A stretch of DNA of 64,000 bases from Phorcus lineatus (GCA_921293015.1 OV121092.1:29829764-29893763); one strand, 5' to 3'. Positions 1-11,225 are shown, counted from the first letter of the stretch. Notes: generated from the letters alone by a model not told the origin. Made by a program: numbers and translations.

Positions 1-902
1 AACAAAGCCACATGGTGAATATGTAAACACGCCTTTGTTACATTAATGAAAATGTTTACTTCCTGTTTACAGGTCGTAAAGCTTATTATTGCTCATAATG
101 AAAGATGTATTTCGCACATTTCTATGATGAATGTTCATTTTTTAAAGCATCAGATACCGCTTCAGATTGTAGGATTGTAATACTTTTGTTTGATTTATCT
201 TTCCAAAGGTGCATAGGAAGGTAATTTACTATATGCCACCACAACATTAAACAAGTCTACCCGGTATTCTTTAGAGAAAATCAGATATAACTTGAACTGC
301 ATCATCATAAAACTAAATAAAAAACTAAATCTGAAATGAGACAATGATAAAGAAAACAAATTTCAGAGTTATGCACGATTGTTATAAGACATACTCCAAA
401 AGTCTTGATTGTGTTCAGATCTAGAGATGCAAGGTTTATGTAACAGCAATATCTTTTATAATGTATTAATGAAAAAAATTACAGAAAATAAGGAAAATAA
501 TGGGGGTTTTTTGGCCGAAGAGTTTGATGAGCACGACACATGCCAGTAATCCCAAAAATGTGTGAGTTTTCGTAACACAACATCATCTTCAAGCAGTATG
601 TTACTTTAATACCAACTGATATCATTTACATCACAATGATTAGGAACTTTCTTACCCACGCGGGTATTAAAGTTTTTTATAATGGTCACGGGAAATACAG
701 TTTTTCTAAAAATAACTCGAGATCTGATTGGCTGACAGAAGTTGTTCGTCGCGGCGCATGAATACAAAGACCGAGTTTACTTGCAACTCGCTTTCACGAA
801 GGTATTTTCCAAAAGTACCGTAAATATTCTTAGATTTGACTTGGGTAAGAAAAAGAATAACCAACTCGAAGCTCGGAATTACGGTTCATCTGTCCCTCGT
901 GA
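1..902. other. Gene-free flank upstream of the LINE
   Basis: AT-rich sequence with no long open frame and no recognisable domain. It is interrupted by stops in all frames that I followed. The last bases belong to the target site of the LINE insertion that follows: the motif attgtgggc occurs twice in tandem at 906-926, and the second occurrence is part of the target duplication. I see no promoter or repeat that I can support here. Confidence 0.6.
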
Positions 903-3900
903 ATGATTGTGGGCAAAATTGTGGGCGGAAATTATGTTGCCCTTAAAATAAAGATAAAGGAAAAGACATATACCATTATTACTGTTTATGGCCCAAACAA
1001 AGATTCTCCAGATTTCTATGAACACATTGAAAAGCTTATCAAAGATTTCGACAGTGATGAAATATGCTTATGTGGAGATTTTAACCTTGTAATAAACCCA
1101 CTAAAAGACTCATTCAATTACAAAAATGTCAATAACCCCAAAGCTAGGGCAAAAGTACTAGAAATGATGGATTTTTTCGATCTTAAAGACGTATGGAGAG
1201 AGCATTACACTGATTCGACTAGGTATACTTGGCGACAACCTACTCCACTTAAACAATCTCGGCTTGATTTCTTTCTCTTGTCACATAATTTATTCTTATC
1301 TGTGGACAAATGCGACATTATGCCAAGCCTTGATTCCGATCATTCGGTTGTCGAGATACTCTTAAAATCATACGAACTTCCACGCGGGAAGGGTTTTTGG
1401 AAATTCAATAATTCTTTACTGCGTGACAGGAAGTATGTTGATATGATCAAAGATACTATAAAATCTACATTAAAACAGTATGAAATTATTGAAAGTGGAA
1501 ATATTCTTTATTCTATAGATGATCAGTTACTGTTTGAAACTATACTACTAATGATCCGGGGCAAGACAATTTACTACGCTTCAACAAAAAGGAAAATACA
1601 AAATAAATTAGAAGTAGACCTTGAAAAAGAGCTAAATGATTTGGAATTAAAATTAGATCAGGAAGTAAACATAAACGCCAAGGCTGACATGCTGGATAAG
1701 GTCAACGACATCAAATTAAGGCTTGATGACATCAATAACGGTAAAATACAAGGTATGATGACGAGATCAAAAGTCAAATGGATTGAAAAGGGAGAAAAAC
1801 CTACAAAATATTTTTTGAAACTAGAGTCGAGAAATTTCCTCAATAAATCTTTCACGGAAATTGAAAAACCAAATGGATCTAAGCTTTCTGACAATGAGAG
1901 CATAATAAATGAGACTAGAAACTACTATACTAAACTTTACAAATCCGAAGATGTTCTTCCAATTGATCTAAATGAAATTTGTCAAACTTATGATATTCCT
2001 AAGCTAAACAAAAATCAGAAAGAGACTTTGGAAGGAAAATTGACTTTGAATGAATTATCAAAAGCACTTAAGGGATTGAAAAACGATAAAAGTCCAGGCC
2101 CTGACGGCTTTACATCTGAATTTTACAAATTCTTTTGGAAGGATATTGGTATCTTCTTACTCAATTCTTTAAATACCGGTTACGAAAAAGGGACACTTTC
2201 AGTTTCACAAAAGCAAGGTTTAATTACGTGTATTCCAAAAGGTAATAAACCAAAGAAATATCTAAAGAATTGGCGGTCCATCTCACTTCTTAATTCATCT
2301 TATAAAATCGGAGCAGCAGCTATCGCAAATAGAATGAAAAACATACTCCCATTTATAATACATGACGATCAAAAAGGTTTTGTAAAAAATAGATACATAG
2401 GTGAGATAACCAGGTTAGTTTACGACATTATGGAACACACTGAAACCTTTCAAATTCCAGGATTACTACTATTAATCGATTTTGAAAAGGCTTTCGACTC
2501 TATCGATAGATATTATCTATGCAGTGTCCTTAAATTCTTCAACTTTGGCAAAAACTTTATTCATTGGATTGTTACTTTCTATAATGACATCGAATCACGA
2601 GTTCTGGTTAATGGGTTTCCATCCTCCCCCTTTAAAATAGAAAGAGGTTGTCGTCAAGGCGACCCGGTAGCGCCATATCTATTCATTCTCTCCGTCGAAA
2701 TTTTAGGCATTCTTGTTAGAAACAACGCTAATATAAAAGGGATAAACATTGGAAATGTTGAATATCTATTGTCACAGTTCGCCGATGATACTTCTTTAAC
2801 ACTAGATGGGTCAGAAAAATGTCTATATGCTGTCTTACAAACTCTACAATTCTTTGCACGTTTTTCTGGTTTAAAGGTTAATGTAGAGAAAACTAGATTG
2901 TTATGGATAGGTTCCAAAAAAAGATCTCGTATCAAGTTATGTAAAGATTGGAACTTTGATTGGTCACAGAGAGATTTTAAACTCTTAGGAATAAACTTTT
3001 CCATTGATATTAACCACATGAGCCAAATTAATTATGAAGAAAAGTTTTTACAAATCAAACATTTAATGAACATTTGGCTTGCTAGAAATCTTACACCCTA
3101 CGGAAGAAACACAGTTCTAAAATCCCTCCTACTGCCCAAGTTAAACCACCTTTTCTCCGCCCTACCCCGCCCACCTGAATCTGTTATTGACAAATTCCAA
3201 AAGCAGTGCTTTCAATTTATATGGAGAAATAAACCAGACAAGGTTAAAAGAGATACCATTATTCTTAATTCGGGACATGGGGGTTTTAAAGTTCCAATTA
3301 TCAAACATGTTATATCTTCGCAAAAATTAAAATGGGTTCAAAGATTACTTAGTAATTCATCTAATTGGAAATATCTACTCATTCATAGACTGCCCAATCA
3401 AAATCTTTTGTGGATTTCGGATAAACTGTATATTGAAAGTAAAGTGATATCTTCAATTTCAAATCCATTTTGGAAAGAAGTCTTTAAAGATTGGTCAAAT
3501 ATTGTTGATAAATATAAATGTCACGTTAAAAGTAAGTATGATATACTCGCTCAAAGTATATGGAATAATGACTGCATAAAGGTTGGTAATAAGAGTATTT
3601 TATACAGAAACTGGGTAAAAAACGGTATAATATTTGTGAATGATCTATTTAATGAAAATGGAAAATTTTATTCAAAGGAAGAATTGTGTACCGTGTACTC
3701 CCTTGATACAAACTTTCTTCATTACGAAGGTATTAGACGTGCAGTTCTATATTATGCTAACTCAATAGGTATTACTATATCCGATAGTAAGTTATGCAAT
3801 CCTGTATATCCTTTCATAATTAAATGTACAAATACTCTTTTAGGTCATCAGAAACTATATGATCTATTACTTGACTCGCGCTTTGTTAAACTCCCTTGCT

Positions 3901-4454
3901 ATGATAAATGGGAACAAGTCACTGGTTCGCACCATACTGATTCAGAATGGGAATGTTTTAACACGAGTGCAAACAAATGTACTCCTAGCACTGATCTCAG
4001 GGGGCTACAGTATAGAATCATCCATAGAATACTGCCAACAAGACATTTCCTTCATAAAATAAAATACGTTGATACCCCACTTTGCGCTTTTTGCAATGAA
4101 TCAGACGAAACTATTTATCATATGTTTTGGGAGTGTAGCAGAGTGAAAAATATATGGTGTGAACTTAAAATGTGGCTTAACACTGTTGATGTACAACTTA
4201 GTTTTACGAGTTCTCAAGTGTTATTTGGAGTGAAAGGAATAAATAATTACGCCTTAAATGCTGTGATCATATTAGTTAAGAATATCATATACTATTGTAG
4301 TAAGAAGGGGTTTATTCCAAATATCGCATATATCAAAAGGCAAATAATACAATATTATGATATTACAAAATATATCTACATTAATCAAGACCAGGAATCG
4401 TATATCCTGAAATTGTGGTCTATTTTGCATATTTTATTTAGAAATTATGAATAA
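903..4454 (+). CDS. LINE ORF2 protein: APE endonuclease (partial) - reverse transcriptase - CCHC-like C-terminus
   Basis: The 1,183-codon frame encodes the enzyme that nicks target DNA and reverse-transcribes the element RNA onto it. Visible parts: the C-terminal half of the APE-type endonuclease (GDFN at residues 58-61, RLDFFLLS at 120-127, SDH at 145-147, carrying the conserved acidic and histidine residues); the reverse transcriptase, with KSPGPDG at 396-402, the DFEKAFD catalytic block with Asp526, GCRQGDP at 582-588 and the FADD box at 626-629 (Asp628, Asp629); and near the end C-X2-C-X8-H-X4-C at 1061-1078, the usual L1-type zinc-knuckle-like motif. All key RT residues are present. The first seven or eight codons, including the ATG, come from the flanking target DNA: the left target duplication is 915-926, so this start is fortuitous and is not the element's own. 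Roughly the first 90-100 residues of the endonuclease are missing, so the protein should not nick DNA. There is no frameshift or stop in what remains. Confidence 0.9.
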   Translation: MIVGKIVGGNYVALKIKIKEKTYTIITVYGPNKDSPDFYEHIEKLIKDFDSDEICLCGDFNLVINPLKDSFNYKNVNNPKARAKVLEMMDFFDLKDVWREHYTDSTRYTWRQPTPLKQSRLDFFLLSHNLFLSVDKCDIMPSLDSDHSVVEILLKSYELPRGKGFWKFNNSLLRDRKYVDMIKDTIKSTLKQYEIIESGNILYSIDDQLLFETILLMIRGKTIYYASTKRKIQNKLEVDLEKELNDLELKLDQEVNINAKADMLDKVNDIKLRLDDINNGKIQGMMTRSKVKWIEKGEKPTKYFLKLESRNFLNKSFTEIEKPNGSKLSDNESIINETRNYYTKLYKSEDVLPIDLNEICQTYDIPKLNKNQKETLEGKLTLNELSKALKGLKNDKSPGPDGFTSEFYKFFWKDIGIFLLNSLNTGYEKGTLSVSQKQGLITCIPKGNKPKKYLKNWRSISLLNSSYKIGAAAIANRMKNILPFIIHDDQKGFVKNRYIGEITRLVYDIMEHTETFQIPGLLLLIDFEKAFDSIDRYYLCSVLKFFNFGKNFIHWIVTFYNDIESRVLVNGFPSSPFKIERGCRQGDPVAPYLFILSVEILGILVRNNANIKGINIGNVEYLLSQFADDTSLTLDGSEKCLYAVLQTLQFFARFSGLKVNVEKTRLLWIGSKKRSRIKLCKDWNFDWSQRDFKLLGINFSIDINHMSQINYEEKFLQIKHLMNIWLARNLTPYGRNTVLKSLLLPKLNHLFSALPRPPESVIDKFQKQCFQFIWRNKPDKVKRDTIILNSGHGGFKVPIIKHVISSQKLKWVQRLLSNSSNWKYLLIHRLPNQNLLWISDKLYIESKVISSISNPFWKEVFKDWSNIVDKYKCHVKSKYDILAQSIWNNDCIKVGNKSILYRNWVKNGIIFVNDLFNENGKFYSKEELCTVYSLDTNFLHYEGIRRAVLYYANSIGITISDSKLCNPVYPFIIKCTNTLLGHQKLYDLLLDSRFVKLPCYDKWEQVTGSHHTDSEWECFNTSANKCTPSTDLRGLQYRIIHRILPTRHFLHKIKYVDTPLCAFCNESDETIYHMFWECSRVKNIWCELKMWLNTVDVQLSFTSSQVLFGVKGINNYALNAVIILVKNIIYYCSKKGFIPNIAYIKRQIIQYYDITKYIYINQDQESYILKLWSILHILFRNYE
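915..926. repeat. Target-site duplication, left copy
   Basis: The 12-mer aaaattgtgggc occurs here and again at 4597-4608, immediately after the A-rich tail of the LINE. The bottom strand at the left edge reads TTTT followed by GC, which suits the T-rich nick preferred by APE-type LINE endonucleases. Confidence 0.8.
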
Positions 4455-4596
4455 CGGTTAAAACTCTCCTAAACAATGAACAATGTATTTATATTGAATC
4501 TGTATGTATATGGAATAACATGTTTTTATATATTACCCTGTATGTCACCCTGTATGTATACCTGGAAAAAAAGCAAAATAAAAAAAAAATAATAAT
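927..4596 (+). mobile_element. 5'-truncated L1/Tx1-type non-LTR retrotransposon (LINE)
   Basis: Seen: a 3.67-kb body flanked by a 12-bp direct repeat. It contains one long ORF2, a short 3' UTR of about 110 bases, an AATAAA-like signal and a tail rich in A and AAT (about 4566-4596). No ORF1 and no 5' UTR are present; the body starts inside the endonuclease domain, so the first part of ORF2 and everything upstream is missing. This is the usual outcome of incomplete target-primed reverse transcription. The ORF is uninterrupted and the target duplication has no mismatch, so the insertion is young. The domain order (APE endonuclease, reverse transcriptase, C-terminal cysteine-histidine motif) places it in the L1/Tx1 group; a phylogeny would be needed to choose between those clades. 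Confidence 0.9.
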
Positions 4597-4608
4597 AAAA
4601 TTGTGGGC
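4597..4608. repeat. Target-site duplication, right copy
   Basis: Identical to 915-926 (aaaattgtgggc). Its position right after the A-rich tail fixes the 3' end of the LINE. The first few A residues could be shared with the tail, so the boundary is uncertain by up to four bases. Confidence 0.8.
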
Positions 4609-4616
4609 AGAATTTA

Positions 4617-5010
4617 TAACAATAATCCACTCAGGACAGATGAACCATAATTCCTCGCATCTTGTTGATTATTCTTATAATATTCAACTTAAACAATGTT
4701 ATCCCATCATGACTTCCTTACATGCTCAAACAACTACTAACACCCTTTATCAGGGATAGTTATCATACATTCAATTAAATTAAACAGGTCTTTTTTCTGC
4801 ACCATCAGTCTGAAGGTCCAGTTGATACAAATAAAACGTTGCGTATATCAGACTGTAATATACTTTTCACCTTCTAGGACGGTAGGTCGATGGTACAGCA
4901 GTTTTTAACAACCTTATGTAAAAATCGTTTATAAAAACACCAACTGACACCAATGTCAGTACTGGGTGACAACCGAAAATGAAAACAAAATTACCAGGGT
5001 ATGATGTCAC
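4617..5010. other. Gene-free stretch
   Basis: AT-rich, with no supported gene and no repeat that I recognise. It is host DNA immediately downstream of the LINE target site. Confidence 0.5.
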
Positions 5011-5014
5011 AATT

Positions 5015-5260
5015 TTTTACATGTCTCTAGACCATCATTCGCCCCCTTTTTCTCAGCTTACTCTATTCCTGCTCATTATTCGCCTTATACGATAGAAGTA
5101 TCATTTCTCATTCCTGTACCACCAATCACTAAAACAATCACAATCAGTCCTTATTATGCAACCCTTGTCTAGACGAAAAGAAGGGTATTGTAATGAAAAC
5201 CTTTATTAAGACAGTCACATAATATCTTTGATACACTTCTGCTGTTGTAACAACACGTTC
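5015..5260 (+). repeat. Duplication block A1, left copy (partner 31395-31625)
   Basis: Shares a diverged but collinear stretch with 31395-31625. The clearest part is gaaaacctttatt followed by agtcacataat, at about 5194-5222 and about 31558-31586. Offset is about 26.37 kb in direct orientation. It opens a series of matches (blocks A1-A5) that keep the same order in both places. Confidence 0.6.
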
Positions 5261-6296
5261 TTAACAAAGTATTTCCTAACATGAAGTTGGGTAACAAAAG
5301 GAGCATAAAATACCCCACAAATTGATTCAGAGAATGGTTGATCTTGCCTCAACCTTTATCTTGGTCACGGAAATACCAATCTGAATGATTTCGGAAACAG
5401 TAGATATTGGTATGACCCATGGAAATACATTAAAAAAATATGTTGCTGTCGTTACCAATATCATGTTTTTGCAGCATTTTTTCTGAATACAATAAAGGAC
5501 GTTAATATATAATTTGGATGATAGAGAGAAATGCTTGAGATAGTTTGTACAAGAGACACTAAGTTCATTGAAAAGTACGATGAAGCTATTGGAAAAACTC
5601 CAAAATCCAAAATCAAGGGTAATAGATACATTGCCAAAAAATGCCTGTATACATCTATGTTCTTTATGCAATATCTAAAAATGTCCATGTAAGAATATCA
5701 ATCATTCATAATTTTCGTAATAATTCTGAAGTCTTAAATACCTGTCTATGACGGTAACTAACCTTAATCTGCATCAATAACTAAACATTCTCAACTGAAG
5801 ATTGAAATTGAAAAAAACATACGTGAATTAATGACGAAAAACATCATTATTAAATATGAAGTTGTCATCATAGTAAAAAAGTTTCAATTTACTTGATTTA
5901 TACTTGTATTTCATCATGCAATATTGTTTACATAAGAAAAGACAATTTGAACATAACCAACTTTAAAAATGGTTTTTAAAAGAGTATCAAATTTATTTTG
6001 AGTGCATTGCAATATACCAAGATACTAATAAAAACATTTTGTCACCTGGTTCTGGTGGATTTTGTATTTACATGCATTTTTTCAATGCAGGAGTTACCAC
6101 TTGACATAATACCTTATTGTGAAGGCACAACTGACCCAATTACTTATTCATCGCATGCAAAATCTTATGTAGATGCAGTAATGATGCAAACAAGACACTT
6201 TTTGATATTTCAAGACATCTTTATGAATTTGAATAAAAGAATATTCTTTGAAAAAGTATTTCTAAATTGACAAAAATCTTACTTTACCTCTAGTTT
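5261..6296. other. Gene-free stretch between duplication blocks
   Basis: No supported gene. Short open frames on either strand (for example 5998-6270) have no recognisable motif. An imperfect inverted repeat, gatattggtatgac and gttaccaatatcatg, lies at about 5403-5465. Confidence 0.4.
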
Positions 6297-6518
6297 GCGC
6301 AATGGTTGTTGTTGTACACAGAGAGACACGTCGTCACGTTTCTGTCTAATAATTGAGTAAAACGCGACTGGCTATTGTCAAACAGGTATTTCTAACTTTC
6401 TGCAGTCTGTACTGGGCGTTTGTGACAATCATTGTCCTGATTATCTTGTGGATAATTTGATTTGCGTTGAATCGTACGGTTACCTGATCATCTTCGACTC
6501 AGTGGATCCGAACTGACA
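6297..6518 (+). repeat. Duplication block A2 or dispersed repeat, left copy (partner 32703-32920)
   Basis: About 220 bases resembling 32703-32920 throughout. Shared landmarks are gcaatgg near the start, cgtttctg, gtttgtgacaatca, and ggatcc followed by aactgac at the end. No terminal inverted repeat was found. It may be part of the large A duplication or an unclassified SINE-sized element; the collinear position of the pair favours the former. Confidence 0.6.
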
Positions 6519-6784
6519 AGATGTTTGTTGGTATTGGCATCCATTTATAGTTTACTACATTTTCGAGATTTGTTTTGAATTATCGTCATAGTGAACAAAA
6601 ACATCTGAACAACTATCTCCTTCATAAGACCTGTTATCTTCCATGTAAGAGAAAGGGTCGCCTGGTGATTGTCGTGTATTTTACACATGACCATCAGCCT
6701 GAAATCAGCTTTACCTTTAAATTCTAATACAATTTTATTCTTACTTTGCTTGCATAGTCTTGGCGACTTGAATAGAAAAATATT

Positions 6785-7650
6785 CAAGTGAATTAAGAAT
6801 GACACACTATGTTATACAGTGTGTATTCTACATTTCATCATGTATGTATACTTTTCTCTGCAACTGATTATTGTAGATACACGTTTGATGAGCTCATCAT
6901 CTGTTTCAGTCGATCCCTAAAAGCGAAAAGAAGAAGATTTATCCAGTGCTCGTTCAACATACGATCTTGCCATAGGGACTTTCTAAACAATGATCATTTG
7001 AAAAAATGCAAATTTGTCATTGCTTCAAGTCAAACTTATTTTTTCTCTTCAAATCACGATATGCATCTTGGATTGTGTACAATATATCACATGCAGCCAT
7101 TTTTACATACTTACACAAAAGACGAAATGTTTTATAATTGGAAGCAGGATAGATCGATAATTTCTTTTGTATAAATGATTGAAATGGTAACTTTCTGGCA
7201 TAGCGAAAGTGTGGCATTGTTTCAAATTTATCAAGATAGTAGTGACTTTGAATAATGGCACACACCTGGGTTTGTGTACAACATATACTATGCAGCTAAT
7301 TAACAAACTAAACAAAAAGCAAAAAGAATGTTTCCAAATTGGTTGAGGGAAATGTGGATAAAATTATTCATCATATCAACATGGAAATTGCACTCGTGTG
7401 TTATCAATGTAAACTAAAGAAAATTTCTGTAGATTAGATGTTAAAGTTAAAATTAGGATAACCTTTCTGCAACTGTTTACATAGAAGATAGGGAGCCAAT
7501 GAAGCTCATCCAAGTATGCACCTGTTCCCAGTTTTATGCTGAGGTCAACAAACTTATATTTGGAAAAAGACACATTTGAGGGGATCATAGTTGATATATA
7601 ATCAAGATTGATGAAACTTGCATTTATAGTTTAAGAAATATGCTCTGGAA
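6785..7650 (+). repeat. Duplication block A3, left copy (partner 34064-35000)
   Basis: Collinear with 34064-35000 over most of its length. Landmarks include gaattaaga at the start, gtgttatcaatgtaaac, gtagattagatgtt and gaggtcaacaaactt. It contains a still older internal duplication of about 200 bases (about 7020-7140 against 7220-7345) that is also present in the partner copy. I see no open frame conserved between the two copies. Confidence 0.75.
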
Positions 7651-7732
7651 AAAACTTTGGGGAAAAAGGACGGCCAGACGGGTAGATGATGATGAGATAA
7701 AAAATTATCAAATTTATTTTACACTGAACTTT

Positions 7733-8026
7733 TAAGCGCATTTGGCTTCAAATCAAGAGGTCCGTTGTTCGAATCCCACCAAGGGCTTGGCAACCTTGTC
7801 TAAAGCAGAGAACTGTTCTATATGCAGTCATGTTTGGGTGCAATGCTACACTGAATATCAGCGCAGTACCACCCATTGTTCGCTAGTTCCAGCTGTGCTC
7901 GCAGGTTTCACCGCAATGTATAGCCACGATGGTTTTGCGGGCTTTCTCCCTGCAATAATACTAGCAGCCGCGATATAAGTGAAATAATCTTGGAAGCGGC
8001 GTTAGGCCCCAACTCACCTCACCTCA
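7733..8026 (+). mobile_element. tRNA-derived SINE, family alpha, copy 1 (5' truncated)
   Basis: Retains the box-B-like gttcgaatccc, the central gggtgcaatgctacactga, the body segment gctttctccctgcaataata and the 3' tail ending cacctcacctca. The first part of the tRNA-like head is missing. The equivalent place in the 34-35 kb partner block has no such insert, so the copy arrived after the duplication. Confidence 0.85.
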
Positions 8027-8719
8027 AAACAAAGTCTAACTTTTAGGTATTCGTTAGTTAATTTTACTCAATAGAGCCCTCTTACAGATGAACCAAGAAC
8101 TCAACAATAAATTATGATCGCTTGTCCACTCTTACAATTGAGCAAGAAATTAACAATTACTTATCATATTTTGTCCACTCATTAATTTGAACCAAAACAA
8201 GAACAATAACTTATAATATTTTGTGCAATCTTTAAATTGAACAAACAATTTTAATATTTTATTATCTTTTGGGTGCTTTCAGTTGAACAATAAACCAACT
8301 ACAACTTGTTATATTTTGGAACCCTTTCAATTAAAACAAGAACGAAAGACATAAAATACTTTCATTTCTGTCAATGTTACACAAAAAATGTTTCTTCTGT
8401 GAAATATATGTGTTAAGAATTCTTATGAAATGAGAATTTTTGAAATATCAAATATGGTTTATGTGCTAAAATTTATTTGTCATCTATAATATTTCCAGAT
8501 TTTAAGTTATTGCAACATTAACAATATGTTCTCATAACTGGAGATCTCTTCACTTGTTTTCTTAATCTCTTTTAAACAATAATATACGACACCCACGTTT
8601 GGCACCCACGATCTTAAGACCGTGCATGATATTTGAATAAACTAGGATCGATGATGATATGATATGCAAATGGCATTAGATATAGACAGAGACCATAGTT
8701 CATTTCAATATGATATGGA
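8027..8719. other. Gene-free stretch with short degenerate repeats
   Basis: Between about 8080 and 8340 a loose motif recurs: a phrase like cttacaattgaacaagaa, then a-rich spacing, then tataatattttgt, at 60-70 base spacing. It looks like an old decayed minisatellite. No gene is supported. Confidence 0.4.
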
Positions 8720-8880
8720 ATTACCAAGACCGTTGCTCTTTACACTGGCTTACCTCTATAAGTATGTATGTGTATGCAAATAGACCCAGAAATGGATTAT
8801 TTGGTGATAAATGGTTTTATTAGACAAATGTCTCAATTAATTTATTCATTAGGAATCGATTTGATAGAGGTCGAGAATAT
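8720..8880 (+). repeat. Duplication block A5, copy 1 (also 13005-13170 and 37235-37300)
   Basis: Contains ctttacactggcttacctc, matching ctttacactcgcttacctc at the two other sites, followed by a diverged but alignable stretch with atggttttattaga (here) and atggatctattaac (13.1 kb). Confidence 0.55.
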
Positions 8881-8989
8881 CCTCCTGCAAAACTATTCGT
8901 TCCTACAATAAAATGCATAAAATATTAGTTAAATCTGGAATATTCTCATGGTACCATTATTTCTAATGATATACTTTTCTGAAAAATCC

Positions 8990-9090
8990 ATTTCAAATTT
9001 CGTTTTAGTTGGGGGTATTTGCAGAGCTAATTGATGACATACCTCGAGAAAATAGTGACCTAGAACCTATAACATTGGGGAATGTTGATA
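8990..9090 (+). repeat. Duplication block A4, left copy (partner 35285-35385)
   Basis: Collinear match including gtattttg or gtatttgc after a T-rich run, then aaatagtgac and ctagaac or ctagagt. The offset to the partner is about 26.3 kb. Confidence 0.5.
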
Positions 9091-10168
9091 TGGGGATGTT
9101 GAAACATCTACATATGTAATATATATTTTATCCTATAACATATATGCATTGTTTTGGCTTGTAACACTTGATATGTATGTGATAATGTTTGTTAACAAAT
9201 TTAAACGCATTAAAACTTGCATATATAACAGTTTGTTAGTGGATCATGTGAGAACTTGTTTACTGTACACTACATATTTTTTTCTGAACTACACTGTAAG
9301 TTTAAAAGTGACAAAGAGTATGTCTCATGAATTTTGTATGTTGCTTACATATAGGCAAAATATCATGCTACTATCTAAATTTACATCTTTATGCCGTAAA
9401 TGCCCAAATTATGACAATGTTTTGTTTTTGATTGTAAATTAAACTCGGCTATAAAAGGATAAGCAAAATTCTGAGTCGTGAAAATTAGTTAAATAACCTA
9501 CCAAGCAATACAAACTTTCACGTTGCGTCTGTTATAAATAAGTTTCCAAAATTACGCTTGAGTCACTGACGTGCGCCTTTTCCTGTTTTCGATCATAAAT
9601 ATCGACTTCGTTACCCCATAACTCACTTACTCACTTAAACTTAAAATTGTCAATAAGTGCATTTAAATACAAAGAGAGTTTGCAGAGGAACTATGACAAA
9701 ATGTTATAAAGTAGAAGAAAGTGTTTATCCACATTAAAATATGTTTCATATATTCACTTTACTTTTTCATCAACTCGTCTTGATGCTTTTACATCATCAG
9801 ATTATGACCTTAGAATGATTTGCCTCCCAAAGATATAATATTGCAATGAATCTATAAAGTTTTGAAGTCAATATGCTGATGACGTCACGATGCATTCAAT
9901 TCCTTTTTTAGAAGCCTGATATAATTTTTAAAGTCACTTTTATGAGACTACTTTACTCTTACTGATATATGTTGGATTCACCATAAACATTAAAACATCA
10001 CCTGTGCACAATTTGATAATGAATGTATGAACACTCATTGTTTAAAGACAACATGTCATTGGCCTCAAATATGTTCCTTCAATCATCTTATTTTTCATAT
10101 CAGATTCAGGAATTCTCTATTTCTTATTCAAAATCATTACTATTAAACGTGAGTATCAATGTAGCAGT
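9091..10168. other. Gene-free stretch
   Basis: AT-rich, with no gene supported. The short frame at 9149-9442 has no recognisable domain. Confidence 0.45.
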
Positions 10169-11225
10169 CATTTTCTATCCACAGAGGTAGCTCCGTCATT
10201 ATTTCCTATACAACCTCTGTCTTAATACGAAGGTTTCTCGGGCACGAAAAGTAGATCGCTGATTGGATGCAATCAAAGTTAGTTGTGCAGTCAGCGACGC
10301 CCTTTCAAAAGTTATCATTCAAATCGCCTAAGTTATTTCAGGACGCTTTATAAAAAGCTAAACATTATTCGAATACAGCTGCAAGCCAAAAGTTATCATG
10401 TAATCTGAGTTGCCTTTGAGGTATCGTAGCGTGGCGAAAAAGAAACGTATGTATTGAATTTTCAATACACATATGCAGATTCATTCTTCTAAAAGGCAAA
10501 TATTTTTCGTACCCCACAAATACCCGTAACAGTTTTGGCAGGTCATTGAAATGACCAGGGGTCAAAATTTCAAAATCACTAATTTTTATTTTTCTCAATA
10601 AAATCCTTTATAAGTTATCAACTTCTTAAAAAATTAGTCACGTGTGTTCCTTTGCACAAAGTCAATGTGATTATATTGGTCTTAATCACAGGGAGCCGAT
10701 AAGGGATTATGTAATTTGACATTTAACGAAATCGAAATTTCGAAAAAGTGACCACTTCTGTCTATATCAATATGCCAAAATTTGAAATTTTACACGAGAG
10801 ACCATACGATCCCAAAATGAATTAAAGAATGGCTATTTCACACGTATACAGTGGGTGATCCATCGTCAGTTTTGCTGAAGTTATTCTATTGACGTTGAAA
10901 CGAAACCCAAATTACATTATATTTGCACTACGATTCAGTGGTAAGTGAACAAACTTTCGGTACGCACCTGTATGCACCTTGCACTTTGAGTTGTCCTTAC
11001 AGAACACATACGCCTCATAATGCGACTGCATCATTGCATAGGCCTAAGTGACAACAAATATGTTATTAATGCATTCGGTGTTTTCATTGGCTGAAATATT
11101 ACCAGGTAGTTTAAGTTGCAAAATTGTCCCGCTAGGGGAAACTTTCTGAAGACCAAGAAACCTTCGTATTGTGACAAAGGTTGTATAGGAATTTATAACG
11201 GGGCTACCACTGTTGGGAGAGAATG
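10169..11225. mobile_element. MITE family 1, copy with a nested MITE 2
   Basis: Terminal inverted repeats of about 65 bases: the left end carries agaggtagctccgtca and cttaatacgaaggtttctc, and the right end carries the inverse, ending gttgggagagaatg. The interior matches the 25.2-kb copy in reverse complement. Without the nested element (10376-10970) the copy is about 460 bases. No transposase frame is present, so it is non-autonomous. The 25.2-kb copy has an 8-base target duplication, which would suit a hAT- or P-like relative; no duplication is clear at this copy. Confidence 0.85.
10376..10970 (-). mobile_element. MITE family 2 (Tc1/mariner-like ends) nested in MITE 1
   Basis: This 595-base element starts CAG and ends CTG and is flanked by TA on both sides (10374-10375, 10971-10972). 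Its ends are inverted repeats (tacagctgcaagcc and its counterpart cgcacctgta). The whole sequence aligns in reverse complement with the free copy at 39539-40159. The 25.2-kb copy of MITE 1 lacks this insert, so it serves as the empty site. TA duplication plus CAG termini are typical of Tc1/mariner-mobilised MITEs; that classification is inferred. Confidence 0.85.

Noticed and set aside
6809-7174. 121-codon frame
   Set aside because: Sits in duplication block A3; the aligned partner at 34.1-34.5 kb does not keep the frame open.
9149-9442. 97-codon frame with hydrophobic stretches
   Set aside because: No domain, no upstream signals, and AT-rich codons typical of random open frames here.
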